Source: Acanthosepion esculentum
Lineage: Eukaryota > Mollusca > Cephalopoda > Sepiida > Sepiidae
Assembly (NCBI GenBank): GCA_964036315.1
Contig: OZ038517.1
Span: 57,443,156 to 57,507,155 of the forward strand
DNA length: 64,000 nt
Reading direction: 5' to 3'
Shown here: positions 1 through 11,412 of the stretch, one piece after another
How positions within the stretch are numbered: the first letter of the stretch is position 1
Layout of the letters: each line of letters begins with the position of its first letter
Notes under the pieces: model-generated
The model's database searches: none
What the model was told of the DNA's origin: nothing
What the model saw: only the letters and a program-made list of their open reading frames with translations
Translations under genes and position numbers: made by a program

Positions 1-1214
1 AAAAATATTGATTTCTTTTTTCTTTTTCTTTTTAAACACCCAGTGTTTGAATACCTGGTCATTGATTTTTAATATTTCCATTTTACCAGTGCAACTTCTG
101 AAATTCCTGAGTATTTATTCTCAAAGATCAAAACTACACTCACCAAAAAGTAACATTGTCTCAATTATTTAAACTTTGCAAGCAAATATTTATCTCAGTT
201 ACCTCCCATTGACTAGAATAAAATTGAAAATGGGAAAGATAATTGAAGAATGATTATTATTATTAATATTTTGGATAAATAACCCTGATTGTCAGATATT
301 AATGTTTTTATTGATTTTTAATTAATTTTTAAATAGCTATAAAAATATGCATTTTATATTTCAGCATTTTTTGCTATTTAAAAATCTTTACACTAATAGT
401 TTTAATGGAATTGTTTTTTATATTTACAATTTATAATCTTGTGAAATTGAGTTATAAGAGAAATCTGATCCACATGACTCCTAGATTTAATTGGAAAATG
501 GAAATTTACACTTTTAGATTATAATATGAACCAAAACTGAAGATATATGGTGTCATATTTTCTTATAGTATTTGTGTAACTGGATGGTCTTTATTTTTTT
601 AATTTCTTTTTTTGATCTTTTCTTATCTTTCATCTTCTGTCCCATTCTTATGAATAGACTTCAAGGAAGCAATAACTGCAAATTAGCAAACAAAAGTCAA
701 TTAGAAAATTTCAGAAAAGCCCTGATTTTATTTGTGATGATGAATGTTTTTAATTAAATAATCTTCAACTGTATTGTAAGAGTGGAAGTTTGATATTACA
801 GCCACTGATCATGCACATCATATAATTCTTTTTAAATATTTATTTCACTTTATTATTGCAGATTTTGCAAGTAAATTGCATGATTTTTAAGTGTAGAGTA
901 ACAATATTAATTTCATTTACATGTTTATTGTTGTGTTCTTTTTTAAGGATGTTAAAAATTGCTCAAATTTTCCAACAGTAATACTGACATTCTTATAACA
1001 GGAAAGAATATGTTTACTATATAGAAATAATCTTTTAGGTTATAAATGACAGGCAAATTAATTTTGGATGTTCTATCTATCATATTTTGTATATGAGAAA
1101 CTTGGACAATGTTTTTTTTTGTTTGCATTTAGCATATCGGCCATTTTCAGGTCCTTGAAAGTATTAATTATTTAATTTTTTTTTCTTTTAAATTTCTCTC
1201 ATCTTTTTCTAAAG
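1..1214 (+). other. Intron sequence upstream of the first visible GIT exon
   Basis: This is AT-rich sequence with no reading frame or repeat that I recognise. It ends in a pyrimidine-rich tract and AG at 1213-1214, the acceptor of the first exon in the window. The gene therefore starts upstream of base 1. Confidence 0.7.
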
Positions 1215-1338
1215 GGTCGGCAAAAACTGGCTCGGTTCAACCCTAGAGAATTTGTTACTCTCATTATTGATATACTTAGTGATGCCAAGAGGAGACAGAT
1301 GGGGACAGCCTCAGTTGCAATCACACCTAAAGAACACA
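1215..1338 (+). CDS. Git: GIT ARF-GAP exon: second Spa2-homology (SHD) repeat
   Basis: This internal coding exon is 124 nt long, enters in phase 0 and leaves one base of a split codon. Its translation begins GRQKLARFNPREFVTLIIDI and continues LSDAKRRQ. That matches the second Spa2-homology repeat of vertebrate GIT1/GIT2, whose helical repeats bind the exchange factors PIX (ARHGEF6/7) as well as MEK1 and FAK. The acceptor is a strong pyrimidine tract ending CTAAAG, and the donor is GTAAGT at 1339. The ArfGAP zinc finger and ankyrin repeats, which come first in the family, are not in the window. GIT proteins scaffold PIX-PAK and paxillin signalling at adhesions and synapses. Whether this is the single pre-duplication orthologue or nearer GIT1 or GIT2 cannot be settled here. 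Confidence 0.95.
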
Positions 1339-4300
1339 GTAAGTAAAATTTATATACATGCAAGCATATACCAGTGTGTATTTATTTCTCACCCCTCCCA
1401 CACAAAACATGAAACAATAATAATAATAATAAGAGAATTGAATGTGACTTTCTGTAGAGGTTGAAAAATTTTTTGATGGAATAGTGAAATTTTTCTTTCA
1501 TTCAAGAAGTTTGTTGTTAAATTAAATTCTAAAATATTTTCATGTGAGTATGAATAAACATCTTTTTCAAAAAAGAATTAAAACAGTTTTTAATAGTTTT
1601 CTCATAATCATTGAAAACCTTGCCATTGGTGTTACAAAAGAGGTACTTGATCCTACTAAAAAAGGATGTGTTTATGAAGCATCAAAGCCATGAAATGACC
1701 TATGAGTTCAGAAAAAGCAATAATGGCACAGAAGCAACTCGAAATATTCATGTGATAAAATAAGAATATAAACTGATGTAGAAAGTACAATCCATACATT
1801 GAAAGTTTCTTTTTTCTTTTATTTGGTGGGATTGCAATAGTGTCATCTATGTTCAGTTGCTATCAATCAGTACAGCAGACATCTGTTATTAGTAGGTGGT
1901 GCATTTAAACACTGAAAGAAAAGAGGCCTAATTTGAAAAAATTAAAAAGTGATAGTGTGGCACAGCCTGGCACAGCAACTGGAAAATGATTTGAAGACTT
2001 CATCTGAGGAAAAAGATTTTTATCTCTTTATTCTCCAGATGACCAATTATTCCAATATGTACAGAATTACCTTGATGGATTGCTTCTTAAAGCTCATGAG
2101 GACATGGAAAATACCTTCTATTTTTTTCCAAAACAAAGGACATTTACTAAAGCATAATAATAAATCATTGGAAAGAGGGTACTCATAATGGTGAAACTTA
2201 TGTTACCCTTTAACATTCTGGAGGTGATTTTGTTTGCAAAGCAAACATTTTATACTGCCACTGTAAGTGCCTCAGATGAATGAATGATAGCATGTTTGAA
2301 TTTTGTAGTTGTGTTGTCATATCCTGCTATGGCAAGAGAAAATGGCCATGACTGAAATTAAGTAGTGTAGTAGAGGAGCCTTGAAAAACAATGCAGTTGA
2401 AAGGAAAATAGTGAATAATGTAGAGTGTTAAAGGTTAATGAATAAATTTTAATTTTCTATGAATTTCTATTATATTTTTGTCTGACCCTAAATCCAGTCA
2501 TTACTTATGAGATGACCTGATATTATTTGTATAGTAATCAACCATATCCAAAGGAAAAGCATCTTCCTTTATTTATTATCTAATAATATTTTAAAGTACT
2601 TTCAAAAATTTGTTTTTCTAATTTGAAATATACTGGTTTAAGATGAAAGAAAATGATGAAAAGTCTTTGTTGTGCATGTTTTTTTTTAAATTTTTTAATT
2701 TTTTATTTGTGATGCTTTTATGTAATTTCTTTTTTTTTTACTTGTGATAAAAGAAATCTGTGACCGCAACACTTACGATTCTGGTCTGAAGATATCGACA
2801 AAGATGATTTTTTCACCTGGTGAGAGGAATTTTCAAAATTCAGCCTAAGACTCTTTCGGTTTTAGCTCTTCCTTCCTTTCTTCACTTTCTTTCTCTCTGC
2901 TTTCTCTTTTGGTTTTAAAATTGGAATATTTTTAACCAGTCCCTAAACTCCTGCTGTCTACTAGTTTCACCAACTTATCTGATTTAGGATTTCTAGAGTA
3001 TTTCTTTATTAAATATTTCTATTCATTTTTACTAAATTTTTCAAAAATTCACTTGTTATGCATATAAATACAATATAAATAAAAAGTATTCATTAATTTT
3101 TGTACTTTTGTTTTAAATTTCAGAAGGGTCAGTTAAATTTTATTTGAACCTCTCAGACAATTTGATTGACTTCAAGTTATAGTATATCACAAATTTCCTC
3201 AAAATAAACTGAATCTGATGCAAGGTCATACTTTTGGAGTGACCAGTAACAATTGAATTGGCTACTAATAATTGGTGAAATTGACACATTGAAGAAAAAA
3301 TAGTTTGATCTGTGTATGATCTTAAATTAATATACTTAAAAAAAAATAGATAAATAGATTTCTTAAGATAAAACACAAGGAGGCAAAACAGTTGATTTTG
3401 TTCTCGGGGCATTCTTCATTGAAAAGAAAAAAAAAAAAATGAAAAAGCAGATGATCTTTTTATTGATATGATCTACCTCATAAATATAACACAAAAATAT
3501 TAATTCACAGATTATAAATTTTTATTTTAACACAAAAATAATGATTGCATGCATATTATTCCATATGGCATTAAAGGTAACAAAACAAATTATTAAACGA
3601 AAAGGTTTACTTACATATAATTATTTGTTGTCTGTCTAAAGTATGGGTTTATTTTCAACTCAATTTTTTTTTTTTTTTTTTTTTTGACCTTTTTTTAAAA
3701 ACGAAAACTTGTTACAAAAAATTTTCTTATTTTTTGGAAGTAGGTTAACTTCTTTGGATACTTCTTTCTTTTTCTCTTCTTATTTGTGCTGCAAAGAAAT
3801 TATTTAAACACACCTAACCTGGTCTCATAATGCTCTACTTATGAGAAATATTTACTTTAATTACTTTAAAAAAATCTCCTTTTAAATGAAGAACAAGAAT
3901 AAGGCAGAATCATTCACGTCAAATGACTTTGTATATTAAAACATTACCTCTGCAAGCCAACAATACTAATCAAAGGTAACAATTTCTCTTAGGAATAAAT
4001 TCACCTCTTCTGATAGTCTAATCTTTTTTTTTTTTTTTTTTTTTAGACTAATTTGAAATAAAACTTTTATAAGCCATAAATGCACTATTTGCTTTCATTA
4101 TCAAATAGTTACATTTCCATCATCAAACTTTACAAGTTTTTTCAATTAAATAAATTCAAACTTTTTCAATTCAAATAACTTTTTTCTTCCAGTTTCTTAG
4201 TCCTTCAGACTACCTGGATAAAAAAAACAATTTACTTATAAGGTGAAAGTGAACACTCTGATCTCTTTTATCGAACATGCTATATTTTCATAAACAGACC

Positions 4301-7300
4301 TTACAAGTTAAAACATAACTTTTCTCAAGTCATATTAAATTTAGTTTTGGAACTCTTCTGAAAGCAATAAAAATTCTTTCTACTAAAGTCACGTGACTCA
4401 AAAAAATCTACAATTCCCTCTTCGCATTCTCAAATAAAATTCAATAGACAGTAATTATAAAATTATTTTTCTAAAATTAAAGTCTATCTAAGGAAATAAT
4501 TATATTAATTTGACTCTGTAAGTCAAACATTCTTTTAAGGTAATGGTTATTTTATGTGGTAACTTAAAACATTTTACCACAGAGCCAGAAAATATAACGT
4601 CTCTCTTGACCAGGAACAATTTTCTGATGGAGGATAATTTCTTCTAATTCTAAAGAAATGCCTTCCTTAGTTTCCAAATTCACAAAAAAGAACGGTAAAA
4701 CAAAAAACAATTATCTGTTTTGACTTCAGATGTGCATCATTTCAAATATCAGCACATTAATATTTCTTACACTTACATTTCACTACCAAAACTTTCAAAA
4801 AATGTCCTCAAACTTATATTTATTTCAATATACTAATTTTCTCCAAATAAAGTTTCAAAATCACTTTGTACTGTGATAACAAAGTTATCAAGTTTTGAAT
4901 AATGCATGAAATACTATAAAAACTAGGAATTCATTGTAAATTGGTGCCCCAAAGTGCTATTTACAAATTTGTGAAGATTAAAAAAACAAAAAACAAAAAC
5001 AGAAAGTTGATTTAGCAAACAACTGTCTTTATTTAAAGATGGCTCCACCTTCTAATCCTTCTCTGTATTGCACTTTTTGTCTCTCTACATCCCCCTCATC
5101 CTTTCTATTTTGTGCTCTCTACAACATAAATAGCTATGTAAAAGCATATTAATATATAGATAAAAAAATCATATTAGGAGATAGATATATATATACACAC
5201 ACACACACACTTATAAAATAATTTTTTAAAGTTTCTTTCATGAGCATTTTGGTTTAACTTTTTTGTGCTTCTAGTATATTTATGAGTTAAATGGGTAGGT
5301 CACAGATAATAAATAAAAGGAATCTGTAGAGAGCCATGATTGCCTACATGCTGAAAGGGCATGGCATTTAAAGAAAAAAAAATTACTCATTAATTTCAGA
5401 TTAAAATTCATATTATATAGTGCTTAAAAAGAATTATTCAATTCTTGGCATTCTGTTGTTGCTGAGTGAAATAAGTTTTATCCCTTATGGTAAGCTAGTA
5501 ACTCAAATGGTTGTGTTGCTTTCAGTACCTGGTAACAAAGAGTCAACATAATATTTTTTACCACCAAAATATCAATGGGATTTTAATTTATTGCCATTGC
5601 GTAATAATATCTCTTTTTTTCTGCCTTTGTTGCTTACACAATCACCTTAGAACAATATCTGTTGAATTCAAGCATTTATATACTTATTGCTTTGTGTCCA
5701 TCACAACATTAAAATCACACTCCTATCCATTTAGTGATTTTATAACTTTTCAGACTGTTTTTTAACATATGAGTTTACCAGTGATATAAAAAATAAATAA
5801 CGACTATTTAAATAATTTTGCAATTGCTTTGTAATTATCAAATATGCAAAGCTTTGTGGCATTGCATTTTTCATTCCTCCTGAATTTTTATATAAACTAA
5901 AGATAAATTAAGGAAAGATAACAATTGATTGTCTGCTTTGTCTCCATGCTACAAATAAAAACAAATATAATAAATTAAGCTAATTTTTTAATATATGAAT
6001 ATATTTAAATGTATCTTACATTAAACATTTATTTATTTACAGAGCCAAGCACAATTTAAGTGTTGCTTTTACACAATATTTTAAGTATAAATATGTTTTG
6101 TCAATAAAACATTTTTACATTCTGTATATTTCATTTTTTAAACTTTAGTGGAGCTTGCAGGTGTTATATGCATATGTATAAATGCACATGTATAAATGCT
6201 CAGTTTACATGTTTTATATATGGGAATTATGAATATACCCTATTATTAATCTATTTCTCTATAAACATATGCATCTTATTAAATATAAAGAAAGGTGTTG
6301 TAATGTATAAAACTGTTTATTTATAGAAGATAAGGTGTTCTATATTCATTATTTTTGGTGGGGATTCAACATTGATAACTATTAATGGACATTTATATAT
6401 GAATTGTGTTTGTCTCGTATGTATGCTTTTGATGAAAATAATAATGTTCCTTTTTTTTTGTCTAAGTTACTTTTGCTGAGATCTTTTTCCATTTCAGAAG
6501 GTATGTCAGCCTGTAAAAGATTCCAGTTTAATAAGCCTCTGAATTTAAGAATTTGCAAAATATTGGATTCTCTTAATCTTTTTGGAGCTCATCTGAAAAT
6601 TCATTACTGATGGTGCCCACGTTTTTCATATCACAAAATGAAAATGTGATTTATACTAATAACATCAGTAAAAATGATTTTTAGTTTTGTTTGGCAAAGT
6701 ATCAGAAGTATATTACATACTTTTGGTGGATGCATTATCCTAATGATAATGGAATATAAGATAATTTTAAACATGTAATAGTTTAATTGAAGGAAACTCT
6801 TCACTGAAAGCATTAGATCATATTAATATTTTAGGGTCTATAAACTTAATGACAGAAATAGAACTTCAATAGATATCTCTTGATACACAAATTTCCTAAA
6901 GAGAAGTGAATTTATACTTGCAATTAAGAACATGCAATTGAAATATTTGTTAAATTTCAAGTTTAAAAACATTTAATTCCTAAGTTGTAGAACTTCTTGC
7001 AAAAAACATTATATTGAAAGAATGATAATAAATGTCTGCATTCTTTTTCTTAAAGAAACCTGAACTAATTTTAGTTAGAGTTTGCATATTATTACATAAG
7101 TTTCCAAAAACTGCTGGATTTTATTAGCAAAGTTTCCAAAAACTGCTTGATTTTATTAGCTAATTTGGAATCATTAAATGCTATCTAAAACTCAGTTATT
7201 CAGGGCATATTAAATATATGCTTGAAGTATATCTTAAAATGTCTTTTGAGAAACAGGAAAAATTCTCAACTTTTTCCAGAAAAATTAATTTTGAATTTAT

Positions 7301-7560
7301 ATCAAGTTCTCATTGAGATATTGATAATTTTTTGTTAAAGTTACTACATGGCCCATTGCTAACTGAAGAGATATATGGTTTGCATATGTTCAAAAGTAGA
7401 CAAAGAGAGATAGTTTAAAATACATAGCTTTCTTGGATTATTGAGGAAAAAATTCTTTGAAATGCCTCATGCTTAGTTAGAAGCTGATAATATAATTGGT
7501 GAATAATTTTACATGGGAAAGAACCTCAATGCAGATTTGTAAGGAACTGAAACAAAACTT
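1339..7560 (+). other. Intron 1, proximal part; no recognised element
   Basis: This is AT-rich intron. Poly(T) runs near 3661-3685 and 4022-4044 and a short TA/CA microsatellite at 5184-5211 are visible. Bases 1620-2420 are somewhat less AT-rich and contain broken open stretches. I could not tie them to any family, and they may be a decayed repeat or pseudogene. A 31-bp direct duplication lies at about 7101-7160. Confidence 0.5.
7101..7160. repeat. Two-copy tandem duplication, unit about 31 bp
   Basis: Two nearly identical adjacent units read AGTTTCCAAAAACTGCTGGA followed by TTTTATTAGC. They differ by one base, so the duplication is recent or has been homogenised. Confidence 0.7.
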
Positions 7561-7639
7561 TTCACACGACTTCAGACACTCTTCTCTTTTTAATTTAATT
7601 TTTCTCCTCATTTTATATAAAAGAATTTTGTGTAGGCTT

Positions 7640-7830
7640 GCTTGCTAATTTTTTTTCTTCTTTTTGGCTGACTGGTTAATTTCTGTGAAGGCAAGGTTTT
7701 CATTGATCTAAAAGCAATATCACATAAGCTGGTGAATTCCTTTTTTTTTCTTGGCTCACTGGTCATTTTCTGTGAAGGTAAGGTTTTCATTGGTTCAAAG
7801 AAAATTCCACTTCGACTTGTGAATTCCTTT
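7640..7830. repeat. Two-copy tandem repeat, unit about 90 bp
   Basis: Two diverged copies each carry a TTTTTTTCTT tract, GGCT(C/G)ACTGG, then TTTCTGTGAAGG and AAGGTTTTCATTG. On the minus strand both copies translate to a similar peptide starting MKTLPSQK and containing TS(E/Q)P. This makes a short open frame that I take to be a by-product of the duplication, not a gene. A third, partial unit may follow at 7795-7835. Confidence 0.6.
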
Positions 7831-7900
7831 CATTGGAATGCTGATGATTGATAATTTCCTGTAAATCACAAAGATCTATTGTTACAGCACTAGCTGACTT

Positions 7901-8253
7901 TCATAAACAGTCTCCAGTGATGTATTCATGCTCTCTTATATGAGAAATGTATATCATATATTCACTCATAAAGCTCAAATGATGCTGTTGTCTGTCTGAC
8001 TTTAATGGCAAATGATTAGTAAAGGTACTCGACAGAGATTTATGATCTGTTAACAAAAGTGTATCCCTACCTTCTATGAGGTGTTTAAAGTGCAACACTG
8101 CTAGATATGCAGTGAACAACTCATGATCAAAGGTGGAATATCTCTGTTGGGTCTGTGATAACTTTCTAGAGAAGAAATCATTGGGAACAGGTTGGTCATT
8201 TATCATTTGATGTAAAGCTGCGCTTCCTACATAATTCAAACTATCCAAGACAA
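7901..8253 (-). mobile_element. Ty3/gypsy LTR retrotransposon fragment, RNase H domain
   Basis: The minus strand has about 115 uninterrupted codons typical of the gypsy RNase H and connection region. Visible in order are FFSRKLSQTQQRYSTFDHEL, then HFKHLIEGRDTLLLTDHKSL, with the conserved TDHK catalytic-region motif, and a final HIREHEYITGDCL that corresponds to the family's HI.GE.N..AD.L. No protease, integrase or LTR was found nearby, so this is a 5'- and 3'-truncated relic inside GIT intron 1. The N-terminal side of the domain is cut at 8253 by a SINE-A composite. Similar minus-strand reading appears to resume beyond 8737. Confidence 0.85.
8242..8253. repeat. Target-site duplication, left copy (SINE-A composite 1)
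   Basis: TATCCAAGACAA is matched by TATCCAAAACAA at 8726-8737 (11 of 12 bases). The pair brackets the whole inverted composite, which supports a single insertion event. Confidence 0.6.
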
Positions 8254-8725
8254 TGTCTGTCTGTATCTCTGAGATGAGGTATTGTAATTATTTACATTAT
8301 TTGGACTGTTATCCTCATCTTCATTGACATATTTACAATGTTTCAGCCATTGTATGCTCCAACCATCTTCAGGTGATTGGAATTTCAAACTGAATCCTTT
8401 ATTTCATCCACCAGGGTAGATTGTTCTAGTTTCTAGAATAAAGTGGATAAAGGCATTGACTAGACCCAAAGAGTTGTGAGTTCAATACCAGGCTACAGCA
8501 GTGGTGAGCCAAAACCTTAGAGTGTTGAGTTAAAGGGAAATAACTGAGACATCTGGAAGAGGCATGGCACATGGAGCTAGAAAAATCTACCCCACTGGAC
8601 AAAATAATGGGTTTGGTTCAAAATTCCAATCACCTGAAGAAGGCTGGAATATACAATGGCTGAAATGTTGTGAATATGGCAACGAAGATGAGGATAACAG
8701 TCCAAATAATACAAATAATGTAAAT
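8254..8725. mobile_element. SINE-A composite 1: inverted tail, tRNA-like head, tail
   Basis: Bases 8254 to about 8435 are a minus-strand copy of the SINE-A tail, and about 8436-8725 a plus-strand copy with head and tail. The plus copy has a degraded tRNA-like head (GTGGATAAAGGCATTG, then GTTCAATAC as B box) and the tail motif CACCTGAAGAAGGCTGGAAT. It ends in the family's AGATGAGGATAACAGTCC. The two copies meet head-to-head and are bounded by a 12-bp duplication. This copy is the most diverged of the three full composites and has interrupted the gypsy RNase H fragment. Confidence 0.75.
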
Positions 8726-8737
8726 TATCCAAAACAA
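8726..8737. repeat. Target-site duplication, right copy (SINE-A composite 1)
   Basis: TATCCAAAACAA, one mismatch from the left copy at 8242-8253. Confidence 0.6.
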
Positions 8738-8835
8738 GTTGATAATTTGTTTTTGTTATTTTCATTTTACCTTTACTACAGTACTTAGATGAATGACCCT
8801 TTGGTGATAGCAGGTCACTGTAAGTTTGGATGTGC

Positions 8836-8990
8836 AGGTGGTGTAATGGATAATGGCTTGGAATTGGAAATTGGACAGTTGAATTCCAATTCTAGTTGGG
8901 TTTGTTATATTCACTTACATACATGCAAATATCCTTGGGAATGCTATGTATCCATCTCTTCCCCCCAGTTATGGGTTAATTAGTAGGAAT
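8836..8990 (+). mobile_element. SINE-B copy, 3'-truncated
   Basis: A tRNA-like A box, TGGTGTAATGG (8839-8849), is followed by a weak B-box-like GTTGAATTCC. A body segment then reads TTCACTTACATACATGC, CTTGGGAATG and CATCTCTTCCCCCCAG. The same series of motifs recurs at 13283-13595 and 14985-15280, which defines a second SINE family here. The body stops near 8990. Confidence 0.6.
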
Positions 8991-10495
8991 TGTATCAGTA
9001 AATCATTATTATCACCATATAATTCTTACAATCTAAAAATATTTTCTTGCAACCTACAAAAAGTTGATAAACCGTGAAAAAAAAAATGTATCTCCACTAA
9101 TTCGCTTAAAAAGATGATGTAAAAAGGTCCCAAACTTGATGAAAACAATTTTTTAGCATCTAAATATTTGTTATTATTATTAAGAGGAAAGACCAAAGTA
9201 TTTTTTGATTATTTTTTTACATTTTTTAATCCTTCCTAGCATGAAATTTTAGTTAAAAATCTTGTTTTTTTTTTGAGTCAGCAAAATTGCCAAAAATCGA
9301 TATATGCCATTTTTGAGAAATTTGTAAACAAAAGTTAAATTCTCCATTTAAAAAACTTGTAAAACTCAATTATATCTTTTACAAAAGTTATTTGAGGAAA
9401 ATTAGAAAATTTAAAGTTTACTTAATGTAATTGGAAACAAACTAAAATTTTTAGCATAAAAAAATTTAATTGAAAATAAGAGAAGCATGTTTAACTGTGG
9501 TAACTTGTTTTAGAGGTGTGAACAGATGTTTATGTTGATGTATTGACAGCTTATGTGAAGGGAAGTTATTGGACAAAAGGACAGAAGTGACAATATTTTC
9601 AAATTTTAAGTGAACCAGCTTATTTAACTGTACAGTAATTTTTTTTTTTTTTAGCAAAGATGAATCAATAATTGCAGTATGTCTCTCACTAACTAGCAAT
9701 TATATTTAAAAATTAAATTAAAATATTTAGTGAAATAGGATGTAAAAGAGGAAATTTAAAAATTTGAAAATGCGATGATGAAGGTCAGTCAGTCAGAGAA
9801 TTTAACACATGCTCACCAGAAGGAAAACAAAACATTTTCTGAGGAGGAGTTCTTGCTGTCAGGGGAAACAATTCTTAAAACATGTGACATTTATATCTCA
9901 CACATCCATCCATATATTTTGAAAAAACGTTTTTAAAACTTCTTTTGCATACTCAAAATATATTTTAAAAATACCTGTGTTGCAGATTGTAATAAGCTTC
10001 CAAATTTATGATCTGTAAAAATAGATCTACTCAATAACACCATTCCCTAAAAGGCATGAATTGAAACTTAATTTTAAAATATTTAACATATTTATCACAT
10101 CTTGTATTTAAAATAGAAAAAAAAAACTCTGTCTATATTTCTGAGATGAGGTATTATGTACAGTATTTACATTAGTCAGACTATTGTCCTCATCTTTGTC
10201 GCCATATTTGTCACAACGTTTCAGCCGTTGTACGCTCCGGCCTTCTTCAGGCACATATGCTAGGCCACAAAAATCTCCTGAGTCGGCCAAGCATAGAAAT
10301 AAATACAATATGGGAACCAGTAATAAGGAGTGCCAGAGAACAGCAATGATAACAAAAAAGTTGCAATATGAGATCTGGTAAAAACATGCAATGATAACAG
10401 CAAAAATTGCAATATGAGTACTGGTAAAAAATGGTTGCTAAAAAATTAGGTTTATAATACTCAGAAATTCATACCCAGATGTCTTTAGGGACACA

Positions 10496-10559
10496 TGGCA
10501 CAGTGGATAAAGGCGTTGGTTAGATCCAGTGACAGACCCAAAGAGTGTGAGTTCAATAC
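10496..10559 (+). promoter_or_regulatory. RNA polymerase III type 2 internal promoter (A and B boxes) of SINE-A
   Basis: A box TGGCACAGTGG and B box GTTCAATAC are about 44 bp apart, which suits a tRNA-derived promoter. Both match the general consensus (TRGYNNARNNGG and GWTCRANNC). Activity cannot be judged from sequence. Confidence 0.6.
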
Positions 10560-10692
10560 CCAGTTCAGGCAGTGGAGAACTTTTGGAGGGAAAATTACCA
10601 GGATAACTGACATCCATCAAACATGGCTCATGGAACTAGAACAGTCTACCCCAGTGATCGAAATAAAGGGTTCGGTTCGAAATTCCAACCAC

Positions 10693-10725
10693 CTGAAGAA
10701 GGCCGGAGCGTACAACGGCCGAAAC
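10693..10725 (+). ncRNA. Hammerhead-ribozyme-like core in SINE-A tail (candidate)
   Basis: CTGAAGA (10693-10699), one extra A, GGCC, a 12-nt loop, GGCC, then GAAAC (10721-10725) has the order of a hammerhead core: CUGANGA, stem II, GAAA. The extra A before stem II departs from the consensus. No convincing stem III or cleavage triplet was established. The same core recurs in the other SINE-A tails (about 8636, 45039-45057 minus, 10240-10256 minus). Confidence 0.35.
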
Positions 10726-11412
10726 GTTGTGACAAATATGGCGACAAAGATGAGGACAATAGTCCAACTAATGTAAATACTGTACAGAAAAAAAAAGAAA
10801 ACAATTCTTTTAAAAATTCATTTTTCATTGGAAAAATATTTTGTCTTCAGATAATATTGTTCATAAAAGCCATTAAAAGCTTTTCTAACTAAATGTTTTT
10901 TGTATTTTACAATTCATAGTTGAATTTTGGGTAGCTATATATTTCGATTTTACAAGGAAAAATCGATGATTTATATTCTTCAAAGTCTTCTGTTTTTTGT
11001 TTTTAACTAATATAATTATATATAATATAATATAATCACTAAAAGGCATGCTGTCAAATTTCTCAAGTTTTCCAAAAAAAAAAAAAAAACATGTCTAAAA
11101 TAATTTCATTCAAGAATAAGTTCTGAAAATTTCATTAAAATCTGACAATTATTTGATTTTTGCAAAAATTTCCAAATCAATGTGTTTTTCACCTGAAAAA
11201 GGCCCTTAAAAGCTAATGGTAAATATTACATAGACTCCTGACATAAAAAAAAAAAAAGATTTTTTTAAAATCTAAATTTCGGACATGCTAGAAAAGATGA
11301 AAAAAAATTTAATAAAATAAACAAAAATACTTTGGTCTTTCCTCTTAATGAAAACAAGCATTTTGATGGTAAAGCCTCTTATTAAGTTTGGGGACTTTTT
11401 TCATCATGCTAT

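Larger units (their letters stand above)
10127..10785. mobile_element. SINE-A composite 2 (best-preserved plus-strand head)
   Basis: The order is as follows. An inverted SINE-A tail lies at about 10127-10255. A unique middle of about 230 bp carries a twice-repeated unit around GTTGCAATATGAGATCTGGT. A plus-strand head starts at about 10489, with A box TGGCACAGTGG (10496-10506) and B box GTTCAATAC (10551-10559), both fitting pol III consensus. A plus-strand tail runs to 10785. Candidate duplications of AG plus nine A flank it (10115-10125 and 10786-10796), but they are low complexity. The same composite lies in the opposite orientation at 44947-45585. Confidence 0.8.
9113..11406. repeat. Long inverted-repeat (foldback) element
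   Basis: Two diverged arms face each other, about 9113-9330 and 11170-11406. They share a perfect 27-bp core: 9179-9205 is the reverse complement of 11324-11350, reading ATTAAGAGGAAAGACCAAAG then TATTTTT. Their outer ends are similar: GATGATGTAAAAAGGTCCC on the left, and on the right the complement of GGGGACTTTTTTCATCATG. The interior has no recognisable transposase and contains SINE-A composite 2. It could be a non-autonomous DNA element with long TIRs, or two independent repeats inserted in opposite directions. Confidence 0.55.

Noticed and set aside
7608..7790. Small minus-strand protein with a repeated MKTLPSQK block
   Set aside because: The repeat comes from a DNA-level tandem duplication around poly(T) tracts. 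No start context, splice sites or family match were seen.
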